From the NCBI GenBank assembly GCA_018713255.1, contig DVFL01000040.1, positions 161,303-225,302 of the forward strand: DNA of 64,000 nucleotides, in the 5' to 3' direction. Source of the stretch: Candidatus Cottocaccamicrobium excrementipullorum. Lineage in GTDB: Bacteria > Bacillota > Clostridia > Lachnospirales > Lachnospiraceae. A program made the position numbers and the translations under genes. Numbering within the stretch: the stretch's first letter is position 1; each line of letters begins with the position of its first letter. The notes beneath the pieces were generated by a model. The model saw nothing but the letters and a program-made list of their open reading frames with translations. It made no database searches and was not told where the DNA came from. Of the stretch, positions 50,211 through 58,875 are shown piece by piece.

Positions 50211-52040
50211 ATGAAGGAGATCAGTGCGGCGACGAAGGCGCTGTTTGAGGCGGCTGAAAATGGTGATTTTTCGATGCTTATCCATAGGATCGAAAATACT
50301 GGAGCTGATTTGACCGAGAGGGACCCGGAGGGGAATATGGTACTCGCCTGGGCTGTGAATTCAGGAAATCTGGAAAGCGTCCGTTACCTGGTTGAACGGT
50401 GCGGACTGGACCCTGCCGAGGAAAATAACAGGGGTGAGACTCCCTGGGACATGGCAGTTCAGGGGAATCAAAAAGAAATTCTGGATTACTTTGCCCAGAG
50501 CCAAGGGTACGCTTATGAAGAAAGTTTTCATAATCCCATCCGGCGCGGGTTCTTTCCTGATCCTTCTGTGGTCAGGGTGGGAGAAGATTTTTATATGGTG
50601 AATTCTTCCTTTGCATTTTTTCCCTGTATTCCCATATCCCATTCCAAGGATTTGATCAACTGGAATATTATTGGTTATGCCATTACCAAACCGGAATATG
50701 CCAGATTGGAGGAGCTTTATGGGGGAAGAGGATATTGGGCTCCGGATATTTCTTACTGTGATGGAAGATTTTTTATTACAGCAACTCTTCGAGGCAATGA
50801 TGAGATGGAAAAGAGGCGGCTGCAGATGGTCACCTCGTCCAATCGGCCGGAGGGACCTTATGATGAGCCGGTGTTTTTGGATATTGACGGCATTGACCCA
50901 TCTATTTTTCACGATGAGGACGGCCGGAAATATATGCTGATCAATAAGGGAGCCAGAATTCTGGAATTGAGCAGAGACTGTACAACGGTGCTTTCTCATC
51001 CGGCTATGCTTTGGTATGGAGACTGGAAGATAAAGCCGGAGGGTCCCCATTTGCTGAAGCGAGGAGAATACTATTATCTGTTTCTGGCAGAAGGAGGAAC
51101 AGGACGTGGGCATAGAATTACCGTGGCAAGGGCAAAGCAGCTGAAAGGACCTTATGAGCCCTGTCCTTACAATCCTATCCTCCGCCAGTGGGATGAATCG
51201 GCCTTGACCCAGTGCTGCGGCCATGGAAAACCTTTTCAGCTTCCTGATGGCCGCTGGTATTTGGTGTATCTTGGGCTGCGCATGGTAAATGGAGCTTATG
51301 GGATTCTGGGAAGGGAGACCTTCCTGGCGCCTCTCCATTGGACGGAAGATGGATGGCCGGTGGCTGGAAAGAGAAGGAAGCCAGAGGCACAGATGAAGCG
51401 GCCCCTGCCTTCAGCTGTTCCAGAGAGTGAGCCCCTCTGTCTGGGAGGTTATCCCATGTGGAAAGGGCGGCATTGGATGACGCCGAGGCCTCTTCAGGAG
51501 GGGAAAATTCGCCTGGAGGAGGATGAGTGTCTCCTGACGGGATCGGATGAAGATTTAAATGCAATTTCCTGCAGAAGTATTTTGGTTGAACGGCAGACTG
51601 CATTTTGCTTTGAGGCTTCTTGCGGGCTGCGGATTCCCGAGATGAAGGAAGGGCAGAGTTTAGGGCTTGTTTGTTATTATGATGAGAACAGTTATATTAA
51701 GTTCGGCGTTTTTCGTCAGGGCAAAGGCTATAAGCTGATGCTTGCTGAGTTTGTGGGGGATAGCTATCAAACCTGCAGGCAATTTGACTTTGATGGGGGA
51801 CAGGAGGTCAGCGCGGAAGATGAGCTGTATTTGAAGGTTGAGGCGGAGAACCTGAAAAGGAGATTTTCCTGGAGCAGAGGAAGAGAATTTCAGGAGGCAG
51901 CCTGTTTGACGGATACCAGTTATTTAAGCAGTGAAGGGTTGTCAAAAGGAAAGCGGTTTACCGGCGCAGCCGTAGGGATTTACGTTCATGGAAGTATTTG
52001 CGGAAGATTCACAGACTGGCAATATAAAAATAATTCATAA
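50211..52040 (+). CDS. GH43 glycosidase with N-terminal ankyrin repeats
   Basis: A 609-residue fusion. Residues about 5-100 form roughly three ankyrin repeats (ALFEAAENGDFSMLIHRI, VLAWAVNSGNLESVRYLVE, TPWDMAVQGNQKEILDYF). Residues about 105-400 form a five-bladed GH43 propeller with predicted base Asp117 (FPDPS), pKa-modulating Asp229 (GIDPS) and acid Glu277 (KPEGPH). Residues about 440-605 form the beta-sandwich typical of GH43 beta-xylosidases/arabinofuranosidases. There is no signal peptide, so it is intracellular. The start at 50211 follows CAGGAAGG; the longer frame from 50088 runs inside the preceding gene. The ankyrin part may mediate protein contacts. It is the last gene of the locus. 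Confidence 0.88.
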   Translation: MKEISAATKALFEAAENGDFSMLIHRIENTGADLTERDPEGNMVLAWAVNSGNLESVRYLVERCGLDPAEENNRGETPWDMAVQGNQKEILDYFAQSQGYAYEESFHNPIRRGFFPDPSVVRVGEDFYMVNSSFAFFPCIPISHSKDLINWNIIGYAITKPEYARLEELYGGRGYWAPDISYCDGRFFITATLRGNDEMEKRRLQMVTSSNRPEGPYDEPVFLDIDGIDPSIFHDEDGRKYMLINKGARILELSRDCTTVLSHPAMLWYGDWKIKPEGPHLLKRGEYYYLFLAEGGTGRGHRITVARAKQLKGPYEPCPYNPILRQWDESALTQCCGHGKPFQLPDGRWYLVYLGLRMVNGAYGILGRETFLAPLHWTEDGWPVAGKRRKPEAQMKRPLPSAVPESEPLCLGGYPMWKGRHWMTPRPLQEGKIRLEEDECLLTGSDEDLNAISCRSILVERQTAFCFEASCGLRIPEMKEGQSLGLVCYYDENSYIKFGVFRQGKGYKLMLAEFVGDSYQTCRQFDFDGGQEVSAEDELYLKVEAENLKRRFSWSRGREFQEAACLTDTSYLSSEGLSKGKRFTGAAVGIYVHGSICGRFTDWQYKNNS

Positions 52041-52046
52041 AGTCAT

Positions 52047-52086
52047 CCGGTTAAATCTTGCAGCAGAACCGGTTAAATGGTAAAAT
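52047..52086 (+). promoter_or_regulatory. Direct repeats and possible promoter before the exporter gene
   Basis: CCGGTTAAAT occurs at 52047-52056 and 52069-52078, a 22-bp period. TTGCAG (52058-52063) and TAAAAT (52081-52086) with 17-bp spacing could be a promoter. A terminator hairpin directly follows, so this promoter, if real, would be attenuated. Confidence 0.35.
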
Positions 52087-52088
52087 GT

Positions 52089-52122
52089 ATGACGTTTCCT
52101 AGTTTGGAAACGTCATTTTTTT
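52089..52122 (+). terminator. Terminator after the GH43 gene
   Basis: ATGACGTTTCC (52089-52099) and GGAAACGTCAT (52106-52116) form a perfect 11-bp stem with seven Ts at the end. Confidence 0.9.
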
Positions 52123-52145
52123 GAGAAAAAAGAAAAGAGAGAATC

Positions 52146-52913
52146 ATGTTATTGAAATTGTTGATTTGCTTTCTGGCGGGGGCGGGAGCAGGATTAGGCA
52201 CGGGATTTGCCGGGTTAAGTGCGGCGACGGTAATCAGTCCAATGTTATTGACTTTCCTGGATGTGCCTGCTTATGATGCCATCGGCATAGCTCTTGCCAG
52301 TGATGTTCTTGCCAGTGCAGCCAGTGCCTATACTTATGCGAAGGAAAAACGGATTGATATTAAGAACGGGCTGGTAATGATGGCCGGCGTTCTGGTAATG
52401 ACAGTGGTGGGCAGCTGGCTTTCTTCGTTTGTGGAAGAGAATACCCTGGGGAATTTTTCTGTGGTGATGACGCTGGTGCTGGGGATAAAATTTCTGATCT
52501 TTCCGGTCACCTCCACCCGGCGCACGGTGACCGGGGAAAGGTTCTGGATAAAAGCGGGAAAAAGCCTGGTCTGCGGGATGGTGATCGGCTTAATCTGCGG
52601 CTTTTTTGGAGCTGGCGGAGGCATGATGATGCTGATGATCCTTACCATGGTGCTGGGGTATGAACTGAAAACTGCAGTAGGAACCAGCGTGTTCATTATG
52701 ACCTTTTCTGCCTTTACCGGAGCCGCCAGTCATTTTGTCATCAGTCCGCCCAGCCAGCTGGATCTGCTGCTTCTTTGTATCTGCTTTACGCTGTTATGGG
52801 CGCGGATTGGCGCGGGAATTGCCACAAAGGCGGATACCCTTACCTTAAATCGGATTACAGGAGGGCTTTTGGCTGGACTTGGCTTGGTAATGCTGATGGT
52901 AACGTATATCTGA
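52146..52913 (+). CDS. TauE/SafE family sulfite/anion exporter
   Basis: A 255-residue membrane protein with about eight hydrophobic helices. TauE/SafE features are GAGAGLGTGFAGLSAATVISP at the N-terminus and the second glycine-rich repeat GLICGFFGAGGGMMMLMIL. The family moves sulfite, sulfonates or sulfur-containing organics out of the cell. It is 12 bp ahead of an arylsulfate sulfotransferase, so an export role for a sulfur compound from that reaction is plausible. Confidence 0.9.
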   Translation: MLLKLLICFLAGAGAGLGTGFAGLSAATVISPMLLTFLDVPAYDAIGIALASDVLASAASAYTYAKEKRIDIKNGLVMMAGVLVMTVVGSWLSSFVEENTLGNFSVVMTLVLGIKFLIFPVTSTRRTVTGERFWIKAGKSLVCGMVIGLICGFFGAGGGMMMLMILTMVLGYELKTAVGTSVFIMTFSAFTGAASHFVISPPSQLDLLLLCICFTLLWARIGAGIATKADTLTLNRITGGLLAGLGLVMLMVTYI

Positions 52914-52925
52914 CAGGAGAAAACA

Positions 52926-54725
52926 ATGGGGTTTTTGGCTAAGCACAAAAAGAAACTGATTATTGCTGCTGCTGCAGCGGCGGTATTCGCGGCAGCTCTT
53001 CCCAAGGCTGTACTTCTGGGAGCGAAATTTTTTGCCGCTCAGGAGACCGTGGTGCGTACAGACTGGACCATGGATGTGGGAAGTGTTGTGGATGAGGATG
53101 AAGAGCTGCAGATCGAGTATGCATGGGCAGAACTGGGCGATGGAATTAATGGGCTGCAGCTTGTGCCCATGGATATTGAGGAAGAAGGATTTACCGTTTA
53201 TGATCTGTCGGTTCAGAACCGTTTGGAGATGGCGCTGGAAAATTTGAAAAACAGCGGAGAAAATTGGACGGCCGCCAGGCCGCTGGCGGTGCTGAACCCA
53301 TATGGAACGGGAAGCAACGGGCTGTATTTGTATTTCCAGACAGATAACAAAACCAAAGTGTCATACCGGATTCATGTGGAAGACGAATCTATTCCAGACT
53401 ATACAGGAATAGCGGCGGAAGCCGGAAAAGAGGCCTATACCAGAGAACATGAGTTCCAGATGATTGGACTGGTGCCTGGGATGACCAATCAGGTAACCAT
53501 GGAAATTTCCGGCTCTTGGGGAAAGGTGCGTCAGACTGTTTCATTTCAGGTAGAGATGCCGGAGACTCAGTCAGGGTATGATATCCGGCTGGATTCCCGG
53601 GAGGGAAGTTCTTCTCAGAAATTGTCCGATGGCTTATATGCTTTGATGCGGGTTAACGGATATCTGGGATACGGTTTTTTCTTTGACAACAGCGGTATTC
53701 TCCGATACGAGATGGTGCTGGAAGGATTTGGAATGGATCGGATTCTGTTCCAGGGAGATGAGATAATCACCTGTGTTTCCGCGGGAAAACTGGCGAAAAT
53801 CAATGGTCTTGGACAGGTTACTCAAGTATATGATTTGGGGGATTATTCCCTGCATCATGATATTGGTTTTGGAAAAGAAGGAGAAATCCTGGCGTTGGCG
53901 GAAAAAAACGGAGGGGAAACGGTGGAAGACAGGATTCTCTCTCTTGACATCGAGACGGGAGAGGTCAGAGAGCTTATTGATTTTAGGGAGATTCTTCCAG
54001 AGTATTTTGCCATGACCCGGCCGATTTCTGCTTCTGATCCCATGTTTTGGCAGGCGGGGGAGTGGGACTGGATTCATTTGAACAGTTTGGCTTACCGGGA
54101 AAAAGATGACAGTTTGATTGTTTCTTCTCGGGAGACTTCCACAATGATTAAGCTGAAGAATATCCATGGAGAAGTTCAGATTGACTGGATGGTTGGGGAC
54201 AGCCGTTTCTGGGAAGATACCCCATATGCGGAGTACTGTCTTGAGCAGAAAGGAGATTTTACTCCCCAGTATGGGCAGCATTGCGTGGAGATCTTGGAGG
54301 AAGGCAGTGAGGATGGGGTGTACTCCATTGTGCTGTACAATAATAATTATTGGGCGTTAAGCAGCCGGGATAATTTTGAACTTGAAGTGGCAGATACAGT
54401 GGGAAGGGACTTGTACCGGACTAAGGATGAGAGCAGCTGGGTATATGTGTATGAGATCAATGAAAAAGAAAGGACATTTTCTTTAACGTTCTCCTTTGAA
54501 GTGCCTTATTCCAGCATTGTGTCCAACGGTTCCAGATATGGAACGGATCATCATTGGATTGTCAACAGCGGAGTGTCTCAGGTTTTTGGGGAATATGATC
54601 AGGAGGGAAATTTGATTCGGGAGTTTTCCTATGACTGTACGCTGCAGAATTATCGAACCTTTAAATATAGTATGGAGGGATTCTGGTTCGGGCCCAAAGA
54701 AGTGAATAAGTTTGGAAGAAGATGA
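52926..54725 (+). CDS. Arylsulfate sulfotransferase (AssT-like), membrane anchored
   Basis: A 599-residue protein. Residues about 10-38 form an Ala-rich signal/anchor helix, after which an N-terminal beta domain and a six-bladed propeller follow. By analogy with E. coli AssT, the active-site histidines and contacts are in LHHDIGFGK, DWIHLNSLAY, SSRETSTM and YGQHCVEI; His452 corresponds to the transiently sulfated His. AssT moves sulfate from one phenolic sulfate to another phenol without PAPS, outside the cytoplasm. The disulfide-forming DsbL/DsbI partners of Proteobacteria are absent. Its stop overlaps the next start by 4 bp. Confidence 0.87.
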   Translation: MGFLAKHKKKLIIAAAAAAVFAAALPKAVLLGAKFFAAQETVVRTDWTMDVGSVVDEDEELQIEYAWAELGDGINGLQLVPMDIEEEGFTVYDLSVQNRLEMALENLKNSGENWTAARPLAVLNPYGTGSNGLYLYFQTDNKTKVSYRIHVEDESIPDYTGIAAEAGKEAYTREHEFQMIGLVPGMTNQVTMEISGSWGKVRQTVSFQVEMPETQSGYDIRLDSREGSSSQKLSDGLYALMRVNGYLGYGFFFDNSGILRYEMVLEGFGMDRILFQGDEIITCVSAGKLAKINGLGQVTQVYDLGDYSLHHDIGFGKEGEILALAEKNGGETVEDRILSLDIETGEVRELIDFREILPEYFAMTRPISASDPMFWQAGEWDWIHLNSLAYREKDDSLIVSSRETSTMIKLKNIHGEVQIDWMVGDSRFWEDTPYAEYCLEQKGDFTPQYGQHCVEILEEGSEDGVYSIVLYNNNYWALSSRDNFELEVADTVGRDLYRTKDESSWVYVYEINEKERTFSLTFSFEVPYSSIVSNGSRYGTDHHWIVNSGVSQVFGEYDQEGNLIREFSYDCTLQNYRTFKYSMEGFWFGPKEVNKFGRR

Positions 54726-57700
54726 AAATGAAGACAGAGAGAATATACCGGCCGATTCCAGGTCTTACTCGTGAAGATGAGGAAAAGCAGCTCCAGGAAG
54801 TGATCGGTGTGGCCCAGGAAAACCTTGAAAAAACAAAAAAGCAGATCAGAGAACTGTCAGAAGGATTGTACGAAATTTATGAGATGATGGAGGCGGAGGC
54901 AGAAGAGGCTAAGCAGTCCATGGCTCTGGTGCACAGCACCCAGTCTCAGCTTTCGGAGAATCGGCGTGAACTGCTGCGATGCCAGAGAGCCAGAAAAAAA
55001 CCGTATTTTGGGCGGATTGATTTTAAGGCCGGGGATCAGAACTGCGAAGAATCCTACTATATCGGCAGAGTAGGTATTGCAAGGAAGGGATCAGAACCAT
55101 TGGTTTTGGACTGGAGAGCGCCGCTGGCATCAGTGTACTATGAAAATACTTCAGGCGAATGCACCTATAGAGTAAAAAATGAAGGTACATACCAGATTGA
55201 TCTAAAGCGAAAAAGGACTTATGAGATTCAGGAGGATCATCTCAAAGACTTTTTCGATTCTGATGTAGTGGCAAATGATGAACTGCTGACGGAATATCTT
55301 GCCAAAAACAAAAATGCTGTTCTGGGAGAAATTATTGCCACCATTCAGAAAGAGCAAAATGAGGTGATTCGGAGAACGCCGAGGAAGAATCTGATTATCC
55401 AGGGGGCGGCAGGATCTGGAAAGACCACGGTAGCCATGCACCGTATTTCTTACATTTTATATAATTATGGGGAAGATTTTCGGCCGGAAGATTTTTATAT
55501 TATCGGAAGCAACCGGATTCTGTTAAATTATATTACCAGCGTGCTGCCTGATCTGGATGTGTATGGGGTTTCTCAGATGACGATGGAACAGCTGTTTGTC
55601 CGCCTTCTCTATGAAGACTGGGATCAAGATTCCTTTCAAATTCGCCCGATTAATCCAAAAGACCAGTGGCTTCAGCGGAAAAGCAGCCGTCAATGGTTTG
55701 TTGATTTGGAAAAATTCTGCCGGGAATATGAGAAAAAAGTCATCCCCTGTCAGGAAATTCGACTGGAGGGAACCCAGGTTTTGCTTATGGACGAGGCGAG
55801 AATCCGCAGCTGTTTGGAAAATAGTCCATTGCTCTCTCTTCAGGGGAAAATCAACCGACTGAATGAAATTCTAATGGCCAGGCTGGAAAACGAGATGGGA
55901 GGAAATCAGGAGGCGTATCCCCTGAAAAGACAGAAGGAGCTGATTCACCTTTATCGCGGGTATTTTGGCAAGAAGGTGTGGAAAGGCTCTATTTTTTCCT
56001 TGTATGAGGCCTTCCTTCAAGCGCAGAGGAATCAAGGCAAAGCGGTTTCCTATGAGGAAAATCAATTTGATTTGTATGATCTGGCTGCTTTGGCTTATCT
56101 ATATAAACGGATTAAAGAAACCCAGGGAATTCGCGAAGCCAGTCATGTGATTATTGATGAAGCCCAGGATTTTGGAATGATGGCCTATGAGGCGATGGCA
56201 TACTGTCTTCGCGGATGTACCTATACCATTATGGGAGATGTTTCCCAGAATATTCACTTTCAGTATGGACTGAATGACTGGGAGGAATTAAAGAAACTAA
56301 TGCTTTCCTCTTATCCAGATGGATTTGGGCTGCTGAAAAAAAGCTATCGGAATACTGTGGAAATTGCCAATTTCGCCACGGAAATTCTCTGCCATGGAAA
56401 TTTCGCAGTGTATCCTTCTGAACCGATTAATCGTCATGGAGAACCGGTGCGCGTGGTGGAGTGCAGCAGCATTGAGGGGATGATTGAGGAGACAATAAGA
56501 TGTATTCGCAGATGGCAGGAAAAAGGGCGGGAGACCATTGCGGTGATCTGCCGGGATGAGAAAGAAGGAGAAGCTCTTAAGGCATCCTTAGGTCAGAAGA
56601 TTTCTTTGGAGGACAGCAACCCGGAGACTGCAAATTTTGCTAAAGGTGTGATGGTACTGCCTGTGGAGTATACGAAAGGACTGGAATTTGACGGGGTGGT
56701 ACTTTATCATCCTTCTGCTCAGAAATATCCGGCGGAGGATTCGTCAGTAAAACTTCTGTATGTGGCGGCCACCCGGGCTCTCCATGAATTGGCGGTTGTA
56801 CATCAGGGAGATTTGACAGAGCTTGTGGGGAAGTCGGCGGGGAATAAGCCGATGAAACGTTTGGAGCAGAAGGCTGAGACGGTAAAGCCGAAGGCGGATG
56901 AAAGAAACTGTTCTCAGGCGCCTTTGCCCCGGGAAAAAGCAGACCACGAGCCAGAAGGGCTGTTCAGGAAAAGAGAAAAAAGCCCTTTAAGGGAAGGCCG
57001 TCCAGAAGGCCTTTTTGTCCATCATTTCGGCGAATGCCCGGATATCAGCTTCTTGCGTTTTGGCGAGAAGGAGCAGGGGGATTGCCGGATCTGCGCTCTT
57101 AGAAAAACAAAATCTTATCTCGAGCTCATCAGTCCTTATGGAACTCTTCGGCTGACGCCTGTGGAGGCGGAGATTGTCCGGGTGCAGTTTACGAAAAAAA
57201 CTGGGGGAGATTTTAATGGCGGATACTGGAACTGCCGTCCAGATTCTCCTGTTGCCTGGAAGGCCAGAGCGGGGAAAAATCTGGTGGAACTTGAAACGGA
57301 AAAAATTCTGATCAGACTGGATAAACGAACGGGCGCTCTTCGGTTCTGCGATAAGGAAGGAAATGTGCTGCTGAGGGAGCGGCAGGATCTTCCGCGGCGG
57401 ATTACCCAGGAAAGGGGACCAGAAACCTGGAACTATTTTGACTGGCGGGAAAATGAAAAGGTGTTTGCCAAAGGGATTCTGCCGGAAGCTTTGGAATTGA
57501 TGAACCGGAAAGCGAGGTACATCAGTTTCAAAGGGAAAAAATTGCGGATGCCTCTTTTGCTTTCTCAGTACGGATATGGAATCGGGGTGGCTGCAAAGCA
57601 GTCGGTGGCCTGCTGCATGATCTCGTTGTACGGAACGTTCTTGTATACAGATGGAACGGAAGAAATTGATTATTATTATCTTTACGGAGGCAATAGCCGC

Positions 57701-57733
57701 CGCATTTTGGAGTTGTATCAGAAGATCAATTAA
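54722..57733 (+). CDS. HelD-like superfamily 1 helicase fused to a GH31-type N-terminal domain
   Basis: A 1003-residue protein. Residues 1 to about 200 hold the coiled-coil N-terminus of HelD-type proteins (EENLEKTKKQIRELSEGLYE region) and the GRVGIARKGSEPLVLDWRAP segment. The UvrD-like motor follows with Walker A GAAGSGKTT (Lys234), VIIDEAQDFG (motif II), KSYRNTVEIA and LYVAATRAL (motif VI, about residue 685). HelD recycles stalled RNA polymerase. After a charged linker, residues about 798-1003 (from 57113) instead match the beta-sandwich that precedes the catalytic barrel of GH31 glucosidases: YGYGIGVAAKQSV and EEIDYYYLYGGNSRRILELY. The GH31 barrel is missing. It is probably a gene-fusion scar, with the helicase part intact. 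Confidence 0.8.
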   Translation: MKMKTERIYRPIPGLTREDEEKQLQEVIGVAQENLEKTKKQIRELSEGLYEIYEMMEAEAEEAKQSMALVHSTQSQLSENRRELLRCQRARKKPYFGRIDFKAGDQNCEESYYIGRVGIARKGSEPLVLDWRAPLASVYYENTSGECTYRVKNEGTYQIDLKRKRTYEIQEDHLKDFFDSDVVANDELLTEYLAKNKNAVLGEIIATIQKEQNEVIRRTPRKNLIIQGAAGSGKTTVAMHRISYILYNYGEDFRPEDFYIIGSNRILLNYITSVLPDLDVYGVSQMTMEQLFVRLLYEDWDQDSFQIRPINPKDQWLQRKSSRQWFVDLEKFCREYEKKVIPCQEIRLEGTQVLLMDEARIRSCLENSPLLSLQGKINRLNEILMARLENEMGGNQEAYPLKRQKELIHLYRGYFGKKVWKGSIFSLYEAFLQAQRNQGKAVSYEENQFDLYDLAALAYLYKRIKETQGIREASHVIIDEAQDFGMMAYEAMAYCLRGCTYTIMGDVSQNIHFQYGLNDWEELKKLMLSSYPDGFGLLKKSYRNTVEIANFATEILCHGNFAVYPSEPINRHGEPVRVVECSSIEGMIEETIRCIRRWQEKGRETIAVICRDEKEGEALKASLGQKISLEDSNPETANFAKGVMVLPVEYTKGLEFDGVVLYHPSAQKYPAEDSSVKLLYVAATRALHELAVVHQGDLTELVGKSAGNKPMKRLEQKAETVKPKADERNCSQAPLPREKADHEPEGLFRKREKSPLREGRPEGLFVHHFGECPDISFLRFGEKEQGDCRICALRKTKSYLELISPYGTLRLTPVEAEIVRVQFTKKTGGDFNGGYWNCRPDSPVAWKARAGKNLVELETEKILIRLDKRTGALRFCDKEGNVLLRERQDLPRRITQERGPETWNYFDWRENEKVFAKGILPEALELMNRKARYISFKGKKLRMPLLLSQYGYGIGVAAKQSVACCMISLYGTFLYTDGTEEIDYYYLYGGNSRRILELYQKIN

Positions 57734-57737
57734 CGTA

Positions 57738-57797
57738 ATGCCCCTTAAGGTTTGCGCCTTTGCACTGGACAAACCTTAAGGGGCATTTCCCTTTTCG
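57738..57797 (+). terminator. Terminator after the helicase fusion gene
   Basis: A perfect 17-bp stem (57738-57754 with 57770-57786) is followed by TTTCCCTTTT. It starts 5 bp after the stop codon. Confidence 0.82.
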
Positions 57798-57846
57798 CTT
57801 CATGTGCCGGTTCACTTCATGTGCTGCCTCTCCGGCTGGTTAAAGG

Positions 57847-58689
57847 TCAGACGGTAAGATGTTGTTCCACCATGGAGCAAAGTTTTGGGATTTGCGATTC
57901 AAATTCCACGCCGTACCAGCGGGCGGCTTTGGAGCGGGAAGTGGCTTCGATGCATTCTACCACGAAATCGGCGGCCAGAGCTAAAGCGTCCCCAAGATTC
58001 AATCCACGCATTAAACCTCCTAAAACGGTGGAGGAATATAAATCGCCGGTTCCATGGTAGCTTACGGGGCATTTGCGGGTAAAGTAGGAGAATTCCTTTC
58101 CTTCCCGGGTTAAATAAGCCACCCCAAGCTGATCCGTCTGGTAGCTGACGCCGGTAAGAGCGGCTGTTTTGCAGCCAAGAGCTAAAAGCTTTTCCAACAG
58201 CTGGTGAATGTAAGATGGATCGTATTCAGTTTGGTAAGGCGTACCGGTCATGAGACAAGCTTCTGTGAGGTTTGGCAGGATGATATCGGCTTTTGCACAT
58301 ACCTGGGCCATCGCCTGAGGAAAAGAATCTTTGAAGCCGGCATATAATTTGCCATTGTCTGCCATGGCGGGATCCACCAGGATCAGATTGTCCTCGGTGC
58401 CGAACCGGTCAAAAAAGCGGACGACCTGGCTGCATTGTTCTTCCGATGCCAAATAGCCTGTATAAATTCCGTCAAAGGAAATCTGTTCTTCCTCCCAGAC
58501 TTGGGAGATAGGTTCAATCTGGTCAGACAAATCCTTGCAGGTAAAATGTTTGAACATAGTATGGGTAGAAAGTACTGCAGTGGGAAGAATGGCGCATTCC
58601 ACACCCATGGCGGAAATCACAGGAAGAGCCACAGTGATGGAGCAGCGTCCTACGCAGGAAATATCCTGGAGGGTAACGATTCGTTTCAT
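57847..58689 (-). CDS. Pyridoxamine/pyridoxal kinase
   Basis: A 280-residue ribokinase-fold vitamer kinase of the PLP salvage pathway. Family features are KRIVTLQDISCVGRCSITVALP at the N-terminus, FDGIYTGYLAS, LVDPAMADNGKLYAG, ILPNLTEACLMTG, and the anion-hole/catalytic segment YHGTGDLYSSTVLGG with the catalytic Asp. The start at 58689 follows AAGGAG on the reverse strand; the frame to 58824 adds 45 non-family residues. It is a single gene, convergent with the helicase operon. Confidence 0.93.
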   Translation of the reverse strand: MKRIVTLQDISCVGRCSITVALPVISAMGVECAILPTAVLSTHTMFKHFTCKDLSDQIEPISQVWEEEQISFDGIYTGYLASEEQCSQVVRFFDRFGTEDNLILVDPAMADNGKLYAGFKDSFPQAMAQVCAKADIILPNLTEACLMTGTPYQTEYDPSYIHQLLEKLLALGCKTAALTGVSYQTDQLGVAYLTREGKEFSYFTRKCPVSYHGTGDLYSSTVLGGLMRGLNLGDALALAADFVVECIEATSRSKAARWYGVEFESQIPKLCSMVEQHLTV

Positions 58690-58827
58690 AAGATAAACTC
58701 CTTTATATTCAGTAATTTGTGATTTAGGCTGATCATCAATACGGTGTATAGGAACTATAGCAAAAACTGGAGTGATTGAAAATAGCCAGAATAATAAAAA
58801 ATAACCAATCCAGTTTGAACGCAAAAG

Positions 58828-58860
58828 AAAATCCTGAGCAGTGAATGTGCTCAGGATTTT
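58828..58860 (-). terminator. Terminator after the second serine hydrolase
   Basis: AAAATCCTGAGCA (58828-58840) and TGCTCAGGATTTT (58848-58860) form a 13-bp stem. On the reverse strand it is followed by TTCTTTTGC, a moderate T-tract. Confidence 0.7.
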
Positions 58861-58875
58861 CTGCCAATGGATAAA

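Noticed and set aside
50361..51338. Long reverse-strand frame of 325 codons
   Set aside because: It lies wholly inside the GH43 gene and encodes a shadow sequence with no family features.
56987..57772. Reverse-strand frame of 261 codons opposite the helicase C-terminus
   Set aside because: It is antisense to the GH31-like domain, runs into the terminator, and has no start signals; the forward frame has clear family motifs.
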